This document shows positions 47,891 through 55,854 of a stretch of DNA of 64,000 bases, piece after piece. The notes beneath the pieces are model-generated. The model saw only the letters and a program-made list of their open reading frames with translations, was not told the DNA's origin and did no database searches. Both the position numbers and the translations under genes were made by a program. Origin of the DNA: Bogoriella caseilytica (GTDB taxonomy: Bacteria; Actinomycetota; Actinomycetes; Actinomycetales; Actinomycetaceae); assembly GCF_003752405.1 (NCBI RefSeq), contig NZ_RKHK01000001.1, forward strand, positions 2,356,001 to 2,420,000. Reading direction: 5' to 3'. The stretch's first letter is position 1. Each line of letters starts with the position of its first letter.

Positions 47891-49347
47891 TGAGCGAGCC
47901 CACCCGTCACGACGGCGTCCTCGCCGACGGCGCACACGACGCGGCCGCCGAGGTCGCCGCTGAAGCGGTGACCAGCGCGCGCCCTGCTCCCGAGCCCGAC
48001 GGTCGCCCTGCCAGCGTGTGGTCTACCGGCGTGTGCCGCAGCGACGACGGCGCCCTGAGCGTCGCCGGGGCAGACCTGCGCGCCGTCGCCGCTGAGCACG
48101 GCACACCCGCCTATGTGGTCGATGAGGCCGATCTTCGCGCCCGCGCCCGCAGCTACGCCGAAGCCTTCGCCGCCGCCTTTGCCGAGAGCGAAGGCTTGGC
48201 CGGCGCCGATGTCTACTATGCGGGCAAGGCCTTCCTCTCGTTGGCTGTGGCCCGGTGGGTGCACTCCGAGGGCCTGCGCATCGATACCTCCACTGCCGGT
48301 GAGCTCGCCGTGGCGCTGAGGGCCGGCGTGCCGGGCGAGCACATCGGCCTGCACGGCAACAACAAGTCCGACGAGGAACTCGTGACCGCGATCGAGCACC
48401 GGGTGGGTCGCATCGTGGTCGACTCCCTCGGCGAGATCGAGCGCGTCGCCGCTCTGGCCGCCGAGCGCGGGGTCCGGGCCCCGGTGATGGTCCGAGTGAC
48501 GACTGGGGTGCATGCCGGCGGGCACGACTTCATCGCCACCGCGCACGAGGACCAGAAGTTCGGCCTCTCGCTGGCCTCCGGTGCCGCGCGGCAAGCCTTC
48601 GAGGAGATCCTCGCCGCGCCGTCGCTGAACCTGATCGGCGTGCACTCGCACATCGGCTCCCAGATCCTCGACCTCGCCGGCTTCGAGGCCGCAGCCCGGT
48701 CCGTGCTGCAGCTGCGCGCCGAGATCGCCGAGGAGACCGGGCACCTGATGCCCGAGGTGGACCTCGGCGGCGGCTACGGCATCCGCTACACCGGCGCGGA
48801 CGATGAACCGCCCAGCCCGGCGCAGATCGCCACCGGATTGGCGACCATCGTGCACGCCGTATGCGCGGAACTGGGTACCGAGATCCCGCGGATTTCGGTG
48901 GAGCCGGGCCGCTCCATCGCCGGTCCGGCCGGGTTGACCCTCTATCGCGTGGGCGCCGTCAAGCCGGTCGCGCTCGACGGCGGGGGAGAGCGGCTCTACG
49001 TCTCCGTCGACGGCGGCATGAGCGACAACATCCGCCCCGCGCTCTACGGCGCCGCCTACACCGCGGCGCTCGCGAACCGCACCAGCGCGGTCGAGCATGT
49101 CACTGCACGCGTGGTGGGCAAGCACTGCGAGTCCGGCGACATCGTGGTGCACGACGTCGCCCTGCCCGCCGACATCGGCCCGGGCGATCTGCTTGCCGTG
49201 CCGGCGACCGGAGCCTATGGCCGCTCCATGGCCAGTCAGTACAACCTGGTGCCCCGCCCCCCGGTACTGGCGGTGACCGAGGGGCAGGTCCGGCCGATCA
49301 TGCGCCGCGAAACCCTCGAGGATCTGCTCGCCCTCGACCTCGGGTAG
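47890..49347 (+). CDS. lysA: diaminopimelate decarboxylase
   Basis: A 485-residue PLP enzyme making lysine from meso-DAP. PLP Lys lies in VYYAGKAFLS. HGNNKSDEEL, GVHSHIGSQILD, DLGGGYGIRYTG and the C-terminal VVGKHCESGDIVVHDV (Cys from the neighbouring subunit) are typical. The N-terminus has about 40 non-conserved residues. The ATG overlaps the argS stop. In relatives hom follows directly; here a 213-bp gap and a three-gene ABC cassette intervene. Confidence 0.95.
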   Translation: MSEPTRHDGVLADGAHDAAAEVAAEAVTSARPAPEPDGRPASVWSTGVCRSDDGALSVAGADLRAVAAEHGTPAYVVDEADLRARARSYAEAFAAAFAESEGLAGADVYYAGKAFLSLAVARWVHSEGLRIDTSTAGELAVALRAGVPGEHIGLHGNNKSDEELVTAIEHRVGRIVVDSLGEIERVAALAAERGVRAPVMVRVTTGVHAGGHDFIATAHEDQKFGLSLASGAARQAFEEILAAPSLNLIGVHSHIGSQILDLAGFEAAARSVLQLRAEIAEETGHLMPEVDLGGGYGIRYTGADDEPPSPAQIATGLATIVHAVCAELGTEIPRISVEPGRSIAGPAGLTLYRVGAVKPVALDGGGERLYVSVDGGMSDNIRPALYGAAYTAALANRTSAVEHVTARVVGKHCESGDIVVHDVALPADIGPGDLLAVPATGAYGRSMASQYNLVPRPPVLAVTEGQVRPIMRRETLEDLLALDLG

Positions 49348-49387
49348 CCAGCCCCCGTCTCGCGCACGAACGCTAGCCTGTGTGCGA

Positions 49388-49430
49388 CATGACGTGGACG
49401 GGCCCACTTCGTCCGAAGGACGAGGTCATG
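49388..49430 (+). other. compact three-way-junction inverted repeat after lysA
   Basis: Outer stem CATGAC/GTCATG (49388-49393, 49425-49430) encloses two adjacent hairpins, GTGG/CCAC (49394-49407) and TTCGTCC/GGACGAG around GAA (49408-49424), with every base accounted for. It may be the lysA terminator or a leader structure for the ABC genes. Confidence 0.45.
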
Positions 49431-49560
49431 ACTCATGACGGCGACGGTGTCTCGGCAGGCTCCATGCCCGAGGGCGCGCTCGCATCGTCCGGTCGCTGAT
49501 CGGCGTCGGCTTGCGGGCGGATATCGTGGTCGTCAGTGCAAGCTAGCCGAGGGGGCGTAC

Positions 49561-50283
49561 GTGTCGACGGTCGATTTCGATGACGTTCGCTGGCGAGTGG
49601 GTAGGCGAGAGATTCTCACGGGCGTGACCTTCAGTCTCAACCCTGGCCTGACGGTACTCGTCGGGCGAAATGGCGCCGGAAAGACCTCGCTGATGCGGAT
49701 CCTCTGCGGGCTCACCGCACCTAGCGCCGGACGCGTGCTCCGCGACGGTCTGGACGTGTTCGACGGCGGAGCCCTCACAGCGCATCATCGCGAGCTCGGC
49801 TGGTTACCGCAAGATGCGCGGGTGCACCCCAGAATGACGGTCGGCCGCCTTCTGCGTTACTCGGCATGGCTCTATGAGATCCCTCGGCAGGAGACTCAGC
49901 GGCGGATCGCTGAGGTCGTGGACCGCTGTGACATCGGTGGCTTTCTGATTCGGCGTATTGGCACACTCTCCGGTGGTGAACGTCAACGGGTAGTCCTGGC
50001 GGCCGTGCTCCTCAAGGCGCCGCCGCTGCTCGTGCTGGACGAACCGAACTCCGGACTCGATCCCGCGCAGCAGACGCACTTGCTCCGGATCGTGCGTGCA
50101 CTCGATGGCGTGACCGTCCTCCTGTCCACCCATGCGGTTGACGAGGCAGTCTCGGCGGCAGACAAGGTCGCCGTCATCGGGAGTGGTGCTCTGGTGCATG
50201 AACTCGACTCCCACGAACTCCAGGCACTTGGCGAATCCGCAGGTGCGGTCGTTCGTCGGTACGTCCTGGAGACCACGAGCTGA
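49561..50283 (+). CDS. ABC transporter ATP-binding protein
   Basis: A 240-residue ABC ATPase of the ABC-2/drug-export type. Walker A is VGRNGAGKTSLM, Q-loop GWLPQDARVHP, signature TLSGGERQR, Walker B LLVLDEPNSGLD and H-loop STHAV. GTG start after GAGGGGGCG. Two membrane proteins follow at once. Its base composition looks less GC-extreme than that of lysA or hom. The substrate cannot be inferred; relatives export peptides or confer antimicrobial immunity. Confidence 0.93.
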   Translation: MSTVDFDDVRWRVGRREILTGVTFSLNPGLTVLVGRNGAGKTSLMRILCGLTAPSAGRVLRDGLDVFDGGALTAHHRELGWLPQDARVHPRMTVGRLLRYSAWLYEIPRQETQRRIAEVVDRCDIGGFLIRRIGTLSGGERQRVVLAAVLLKAPPLLVLDEPNSGLDPAQQTHLLRIVRALDGVTVLLSTHAVDEAVSAADKVAVIGSGALVHELDSHELQALGESAGAVVRRYVLETTS

Positions 50284-50284
50284 C

Positions 50285-51589
50285 ATGACCAAGCTTGTCT
50301 CCCTCTACACCGGCTCACCCGTGGCACTGCTGGCTGGCAGTGGCGCCATCGCGCTTCTGGCCAGCGGAGTGATGGTCTGGAGTCATTCGGAACGATGGTT
50401 CGGAGTCCTACCGACCACGCTGTCGTTGTCGACGCTCCCGCTCATCCTCACACCGATGATCTGCGGCGGGCTCGGAGCGTTCCTGGCCGGGCAACAGCGT
50501 CGCTGGGGTGCGGCGGAGTGGCTGGCAGTCTCCAGTGCGTCACCGAGAAGGCTGCTTCGTCCAGTGCTCATCTCAGTCCTGGCCCTGGCGATCGGGACAC
50601 ATCTGATCCTGGTGGTCGCCATGGTGGTGGCGTCACTCCTTCGGGGGGCCGACGTCAGTCTCGTACCCTCGCATCTCCTCCTCGTGGTGCCGGCGGGATG
50701 TGCGTATGCAGCCACATGGGCGGCTCTGGGCGTTCTTCTGGGCCGCATGGTGCGGCAAGAGATCGCCCTACCCCTGGCCTCGATTTCGCCCTACCTCGCC
50801 TACTTCCTCATGCTGTACTTCATCGAGTCCTCGCGCCTGGGTGGGATCGTGATCATCGACCAGCGCTCGTGGCTCGAGTTCATCCCGACGCTTCCCATGC
50901 TGGCTGCGCAGCTCGCGTTCTGGAGTGCAGCAGCAGCCACACTCTCGGCACTTGCGCTCCGCGCATGGGGAGTTGCTCAACTCCCCACACTGGGCATGCT
51001 GATCGCGCTCGGGGCCCTGTTGGTTGTCGGTCCGGCGGTTGAGGAGCGAAGCGCGCCGGATGAGGAGGTGTGTGTCGGCTCGTCGCCTGAGGTCTGCGTT
51101 CCCCACTCTCATGAAACGGTGCTGGAGGAATACCACGCGGCTACCCGAGACACGCTCGAGCGTGTTCCCGAGGCGCTGTGGCCCGATCGGGTGGTGAGTG
51201 AGTCTCCGGTGCACGGCGTCACAGAGCCGGGGACGGTGGTCGCTCCACCCCTCAGTGGGAACACCTCGCAGGCGCTGCGGATCGATGAGGAGCGTTTTGC
51301 CGTCGGGCTGGGCGAGGCACTGCTGCTGCGTTGCATTCTGGTGGTCGGAGCTGAGGAGTGGAGCGAGGTCATAGGAGATCTGGAGGAGTGGTGGCGCACC
51401 TGGTGGCGGCTTGACATGGACCTCGACCCCTCCGAACAGCACTGGGCGGGCGACTGGACTGCGCAGGAGGGGGTCATCCGTGCCGTTGAGGGTTTCCGGA
51501 GCGAGCCCGCGGCAGTGCAGGAGCAGTGGTGGGAGCGGACGGCTCAAGCTATCTCCGAGTGCGAGCTGGAGTCGATCGAGCTGCCGTGA
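50285..51589 (+). CDS. ABC-2 type membrane protein with large extracytoplasmic C-terminal domain
   Basis: A 434-residue protein. About six or seven hydrophobic helices occupy residues 10-255 (for example LISVLALAIGTHLILVVAMV). Then comes a 175-residue domain with VCVGSSPEVCVPHSHE (Cys at about 263 and 271) and two further Cys near 351 and 427, consistent with disulfides outside the cell. From memory, similar CVx-rich tails occur in actinobacterial ABC permeases of unknown function. It starts 1 bp after the ATPase stop and overlaps the next gene by GTGA. Confidence 0.8.
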   Translation: MTKLVSLYTGSPVALLAGSGAIALLASGVMVWSHSERWFGVLPTTLSLSTLPLILTPMICGGLGAFLAGQQRRWGAAEWLAVSSASPRRLLRPVLISVLALAIGTHLILVVAMVVASLLRGADVSLVPSHLLLVVPAGCAYAATWAALGVLLGRMVRQEIALPLASISPYLAYFLMLYFIESSRLGGIVIIDQRSWLEFIPTLPMLAAQLAFWSAAAATLSALALRAWGVAQLPTLGMLIALGALLVVGPAVEERSAPDEEVCVGSSPEVCVPHSHETVLEEYHAATRDTLERVPEALWPDRVVSESPVHGVTEPGTVVAPPLSGNTSQALRIDEERFAVGLGEALLLRCILVVGAEEWSEVIGDLEEWWRTWWRLDMDLDPSEQHWAGDWTAQEGVIRAVEGFRSEPAAVQEQWWERTAQAISECELESIELP

Positions 51590-52206
51590 CCACGCTCCGC
51601 ATGCTCCTCGTTTCCAGGCTCGTCACACTGCGGCGACTACTGGCACTGGTGGCCGTGTGGTGCCTCGTGCCCGTGGCTTCGCGCGTTGGCGGGGTGCGGG
51701 TCCGCCCCGACGGCATGACTCTCGACGAGCCCCTCGAACACCTGGGAGCGATGGCGCTCTGCCTGCCAGGCCTGGTCCTTCTTCCACTTCTTGCCGAACC
51801 CGCTCCATGGCTGTCCTGGAACGCCAGCCGTCCCCTGGCGCCGGTGCGCACTCTGCGGATCGCGGCGGTTGTCGGCGTCGGCGCTGTCGCCGGTGCGATC
51901 CCACTGCTGCTCTTGCCGCCGGGTGTGCCGATCGCTCATTTCCTCGCGCTATGGATGCTCTTGATCTCGCTCGGCGTGCTGATCGCCGTCGCGGTCGGCT
52001 CAGCCTACGGGGCGCTGGGCTCGGTGCTCTTTGTGGCGCTGATGAGCGTCCCCGGTCTGGTGCCCTACGAAGCCAACATCGTCTACAACGGCTCGGCCCG
52101 TCCGTACTTGTTCGGTGCCGCCGGCCTCGCCGTGGTTCTGGCCGTGATCTGTTACGCCCGCTGGGACGAAGGCACCACCCGCCGCCAGGAGTTCGTGGCC
52201 GACTAA
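51586..52206 (+). CDS. ABC cassette membrane protein
   Basis: A 206-residue hydrophobic protein with about five or six TM helices (LALVAVWCLVPVA, ALCLPGLVLLPLLA, IAAVVGVGAVAGAIPLLLL, FLALWMLLISLGVLIAVAV, GAAGLAVVLAVICYARW). WLSWNASRPLAPVRTLRIA resembles the permease loop WAVSSPRRL-type segment of its neighbour, suggesting a second, reduced permease subunit. GTG start overlapping the upstream stop. I recognise no named family. Confidence 0.75.
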   Translation: MTTLRMLLVSRLVTLRRLLALVAVWCLVPVASRVGGVRVRPDGMTLDEPLEHLGAMALCLPGLVLLPLLAEPAPWLSWNASRPLAPVRTLRIAAVVGVGAVAGAIPLLLLPPGVPIAHFLALWMLLISLGVLIAVAVGSAYGALGSVLFVALMSVPGLVPYEANIVYNGSARPYLFGAAGLAVVLAVICYARWDEGTTRRQEFVAD

Positions 52207-52313
52207 CCGCCAGTGCGTGGCGTCATTCGCCCAGCTGGCGGATGGCTTTCCGGGTCTCGCCGTACCGCCCCTATGCTGAGGCGGCAACCGATCCACCACC
52301 GAAGGGCCCTGCA

Positions 52314-53603
52314 TTGAGTACGGATGGCGTCGTCACTATCGGCCTCCTCGGCTGCGGGACCGTCGGCAGCCAGGTGGTGCGCATGCTCTCCGAGCACGGC
52401 GACGACTGGGTGGCCCGCTCCGGAGCACGGCTGCAGCTCACCGGCATCGCTGTGCGCGACGCCTCGGCCGAGCGTGCGCCCTGGGTGCCGCGGGAACTGC
52501 TCACCGAGGACGCCGAAGCCGTCATCGACCACGCCGACATCGTGGTCGAGCTCATCGGTGGCATCGAACCAGCCCGCTCTTACATGCTGCGTGCCCTGCA
52601 CGCCGGCGGCACCGTGGTGACCGGCAATAAGGCGTTGGTCGCGGCCCACGGCCCTGAGCTGCACGACGCCGTTCAGGCAGGCAACGGCAACCTCTACTAC
52701 GAGGCCGCCGTAGCCGGCGCCATCCCCGTGGTCTACGGCCTGCGTGAATCGCTCGCCGGCGACAAGATCACCTCCGTGGCCGGCATCGTGAACGGCACCA
52801 CGAACTACATCCTCGATGAGATGACCACCAAGGGCCTCGGCTTCGAGGAGGCGCTCGCTGCCGCCCAGGCACTCGGCTACGCGGAAGCAGACCCCACTGC
52901 CGACGTCGACGGCCACGACGCCGCCGCCAAGGGTGCCATCCTCGCCTCCCTGGCCTTCCACACCCGCGTGGGCCTCGACGATGTCCCCACCACCGGTATT
53001 CGCCACATCACCGCCGCTGACATCGCGGCAGCGCGCGCCGACGGCAACGTGCTCAAGCTCCTCGCTGTTGCCCAGCGCACCGCAGACGGCGTCTCCGTCC
53101 AGGTCCGACCCACCCTGGTGCCCCAGGCGCATCCCCTTGCCGCCGTCCGTGGCGCCTTCAACGCGGTCGTGGTCGAAGCCGAGGCTGCCGGGCGCCTGAT
53201 GTTCTATGGCCAGGGCGCCGGGGGAGCACCCACCGCCTCGGCCGTGCTCTCCGACATCGTGGCCGCCGCCGGGCACGTAGTCCGGGGCAGCAAGGCCCCC
53301 CGGGAGTCCGCCTACGCCGCGCTGCCGCTGCTCGACCCCGAACATGTGCCCGCCCGCGCGCAGGTCACTGTGCGCCTGGCCGATGAGCCGGGCACGCTGG
53401 CCGCCGTCGCCGGGATCTTCGGCGATCAGGGCGTCTCCATCGAGGCCGTGCGCCAGCCGCGTGTGGCCGGCTCACCGGGAGCAGACGTCATCATCACGAC
53501 CCACACCACCACCGAGGCTGCCCTAGCACGCACCGTCGCCGGCCTCGAGGCCGAGCCGACGGTCGACCGGGTCGTCTCCGTCACCGCCGTGGAAGGATAC
53601 TGA
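52314..53603 (+). CDS. hom: homoserine dehydrogenase
   Basis: A 429-residue NAD(P)-dependent enzyme common to Thr, Met and Ile synthesis. The nucleotide loop is [52 protein letters not shown] and a C-terminal ACT domain ([21 protein letters not shown]) are present; the ACT domain implies threonine feedback. The TTG at 52314 is preceded by GAAGGG at seven bases, and the longer open frame upstream overlaps the permease, so it is rejected. Confidence 0.95.
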   Translation: MSTDGVVTIGLLGCGTVGSQVVRMLSEHGDDWVARSGARLQLTGIAVRDASAERAPWVPRELLTEDAEAVIDHADIVVELIGGIEPARSYMLRALHAGGTVVTGNKALVAAHGPELHDAVQAGNGNLYYEAAVAGAIPVVYGLRESLAGDKITSVAGIVNGTTNYILDEMTTKGLGFEEALAAAQALGYAEADPTADVDGHDAAAKGAILASLAFHTRVGLDDVPTTGIRHITAADIAAARADGNVLKLLAVAQRTADGVSVQVRPTLVPQAHPLAAVRGAFNAVVVEAEAAGRLMFYGQGAGGAPTASAVLSDIVAAAGHVVRGSKAPRESAYAALPLLDPEHVPARAQVTVRLADEPGTLAAVAGIFGDQGVSIEAVRQPRVAGSPGADVIITTHTTTEAALARTVAGLEAEPTVDRVVSVTAVEGY

Positions 53604-54715
53604 TGGCCCACCTCTGGCGCGGCATCATCGCCGAGTACCACGACCGCCTCCCGGTTGATGCCGAGCGCGCGGTCTCGCTGGGGGAGGGCGGCACACCGCT
53701 GGTCGAAGCCCATGCGATCAGTGAACGCACAGGAGCGCGGGTGTACCTCAAGGTCGAGGGCGCCAACCCCACCGGCTCCTTCAAGGACCGCGGCATGACC
53801 ACCGCCATGACCCAGGTGGTGGCCGAGGGCGCCGAACTGGTCGTCTGTGCCTCCACCGGCAACACCTCGGCCTCGGCCGCCGCGTACGCATCGGCCGCCG
53901 GACTGGGCTGCGCCGTCATCCTCCCGGCGGGCAAGATCGCCGCGGGCAAGCTCGCCCAGGCCGTGGTGCACGGCGCCACCCTGCTGGCCGTGGACGGTAA
54001 CTTCGACGACTGCCTGAACCTCGCGCGCGCCTTGGCCAAGGACTACCCGGCAGCGCTGGTGAACTCGGTGAACCCCTACCGGCTCCAGGGCCAGAAGACC
54101 GCCGCCTTCGAGATCGTCGATGCGCTCGGCGCCCCGCCCGACATCCACGTGCTGCCGGTCGGCAACGCGGGGAACATCTCCGCCTACTGGCTGGGTTACA
54201 GCGAGTACGCCGGCCGCGCGACGGCCGCCTCGATGCTCCCAGCAAACGACCTCCCCGAGGCCGTCACCGACCGGGTGCCGCAAATGTGGGGCGTCCAGGC
54301 CGCCGGGGCAGCGCCCTTCGTCAAAGGCGCGCCCGTTGAGCACCCCGAGACCGTGGCCACCGCCATCCGCATCGGCGCGCCGGCCTCCTGGGATCTCGCC
54401 GCCGCCGCTCGGGACGACTCGGGCGGCCGCATCGACGCCGTGGAAGACCTCGAGATCCTCGAAGCCCAGGCCCTGCTGGCCGCCGAGGCCGGCGTCTTCG
54501 TCGAGCCCGCCTCGGCCGCCTCGGTGGCCGGTCTGCTCGCCCGCGCGGAGGCGGGGGAGGTTCCCGCCGGCGCCACGGTGGTCTGCACGGTGACCGGCAA
54601 CGGCCTGAAGGACACCGTCACCGCTCTGGCGCACCACACCGGCGGCCACGGCGAGCTGGCCTCGGAGCCGATCGCGGCAGACCTGCCGGCCGTCGTCCGC
54701 GCGCTCGGCCTGTAG
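53603..54715 (+). CDS. thrC: threonine synthase
   Basis: A 370-residue PLP enzyme converting O-phosphohomoserine to threonine. The PLP Lys is in [27 protein letters not shown] and [15 protein letters not shown] (phosphate loop) are clear. It overlaps hom by TGATG and precedes thrB by 8 bp, giving a compact threonine operon. Confidence 0.96.
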   Translation: MAHLWRGIIAEYHDRLPVDAERAVSLGEGGTPLVEAHAISERTGARVYLKVEGANPTGSFKDRGMTTAMTQVVAEGAELVVCASTGNTSASAAAYASAAGLGCAVILPAGKIAAGKLAQAVVHGATLLAVDGNFDDCLNLARALAKDYPAALVNSVNPYRLQGQKTAAFEIVDALGAPPDIHVLPVGNAGNISAYWLGYSEYAGRATAASMLPANDLPEAVTDRVPQMWGVQAAGAAPFVKGAPVEHPETVATAIRIGAPASWDLAAAARDDSGGRIDAVEDLEILEAQALLAAEAGVFVEPASAASVAGLLARAEAGEVPAGATVVCTVTGNGLKDTVTALAHHTGGHGELASEPIAADLPAVVRALGL

Positions 54716-54723
54716 GCGCGCTG

Positions 54724-55626
54724 ATGGCAGTGCGCATCGTGCGAGACCGGGTGCTCGTCCGAGTTCCCGCCACCTCGGCGAACCTCGGCCCCGGTTTCGA
54801 CGTGCTCGGCCTCGCCCTCGGCTTATGGGACGAGATCACCGTGCGCGCGATCGCCGGCGAATCGCTGGTGCACGTGGACGGCGAGGGGGCCGGCCAGGTG
54901 CCGACGGATGAGAGCCACCTGGTGGTGCGTGCGGTGCGCGCAGGCCTGGAGGCCGCCGGCGCCCCGCAAGCGGGCCTGGAGCTGCACTGCCGGAACGCCA
55001 TCCCGCACGGGCGCGGCCTGGGATCCTCCGCGGCCGCCGTGGTGGCCGGTCTACTCGCCGCGCGGGGCATGCTCTCCGAGCCCGAGGCGCTGGACGACGC
55101 ACGCATCCTCGCGCTCGCCACAGAGTTCGAGGGACATCCGGACAACGCCGCACCGGCCATCCACGGGGGCGCCACGCTCACCTGGAGCGACAGCGAGGGC
55201 CCGCATGCGGAACGGGTGCCGCTGGGCGAGAGTATGCGCCCCACGGTGCTGGTGCCCGGAGAGCGCCTGTCGACCTCGGCCGCACGCCAGGCGTTGCCCA
55301 CACACGTTCCGCTGGTGGAGGCCACCTTCAACATCTCCCGGGCGGCCCTGCTCATCCTGGCCCTGGGCGGCAGACCTGAGCTCCTGCTGCCCGCCACTGC
55401 TGACCGCCTCCACCAGAGCCGGCGCGCCGGGGTCATGGCCCCCACCCTCGAAGCTGTGACCGCTCTTCGTGAAGCCGGATGGCCCGCCGTGGTCTCCGGC
55501 GCAGGCCCGTCGGTCCTGGTCTTTGAGGCACTCGACTCAGCCACCAGTGAGGCACTGAGTGCTCGCGGCTGGCGCGTGCTCCACCCGGATGTGGCGCGCC
55601 GCGGCGCGGAGATTGTCACGCTCTAG
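54724..55626 (+). CDS. thrB: homoserine kinase
   Basis: A 300-residue GHMP kinase making O-phosphohomoserine. Motifs: RVPATSANLGPGFDVLGLAL, PHGRGLGSSAAAVVAGL (ATP loop), GHPDNAAPAIHGG, and VVSGAGPSVL. Ends the hom-thrC-thrB unit. A promoter-like TTGTCA overlaps its last codons and probably serves rho. Confidence 0.96.
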   Translation: MAVRIVRDRVLVRVPATSANLGPGFDVLGLALGLWDEITVRAIAGESLVHVDGEGAGQVPTDESHLVVRAVRAGLEAAGAPQAGLELHCRNAIPHGRGLGSSAAAVVAGLLAARGMLSEPEALDDARILALATEFEGHPDNAAPAIHGGATLTWSDSEGPHAERVPLGESMRPTVLVPGERLSTSAARQALPTHVPLVEATFNISRAALLILALGGRPELLLPATADRLHQSRRAGVMAPTLEAVTALREAGWPAVVSGAGPSVLVFEALDSATSEALSARGWRVLHPDVARRGAEIVTL

Positions 55627-55643
55627 CGCGGTACTGGTAGCAT
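55613..55643 (+). promoter_or_regulatory. candidate rho promoter
   Basis: TTGTCA at 55613-55618 and TAGCAT at 55638-55643 with a 19-bp spacer, overlapping the thrB stop. The transcript would carry a leader of about 200 nt before rho, with a CATCAGCTGATG palindrome (55713-55724) and a GCGCC-TTCG-GGCGC tetraloop hairpin (55821-55834) ten bases before the Shine-Dalgarno. Confidence 0.45.
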
Positions 55644-55854
55644 GGCAGCGCATCGTTCTTCCATGCACTTGGCATCCCTTCTCTGAGTTGCCTGAGTCCG
55701 TGCTGTAGCGGCCATCAGCTGATGAGCCACGAAGGCGTATGCACAGCCCCGCTCGTCACAGGTGTTTTGTGTGCCCGGGGCAGTCACCACCCACAGCCAG
55801 TTCGGCTGGGAACCCAGAGTGCGCCTTCGGGCGCCCCTCGAGGGAAGGAACCTC

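Noticed and set aside
51411-52313. Upstream in-frame extension of homoserine dehydrogenase
   Set aside because: Overlaps both ABC membrane genes and encodes Arg/Ser-rich nonsense; the TTG at 52314 has a proper ribosome site and the family N-terminus.
55720-55735. CTGATGAG...GAAG resembling a hammerhead ribozyme core in the rho leader
   Set aside because: No stem II can form between CTGATGAG and GAAG, and no stems I/III or cleavage triplet fit, so the match is fortuitous.
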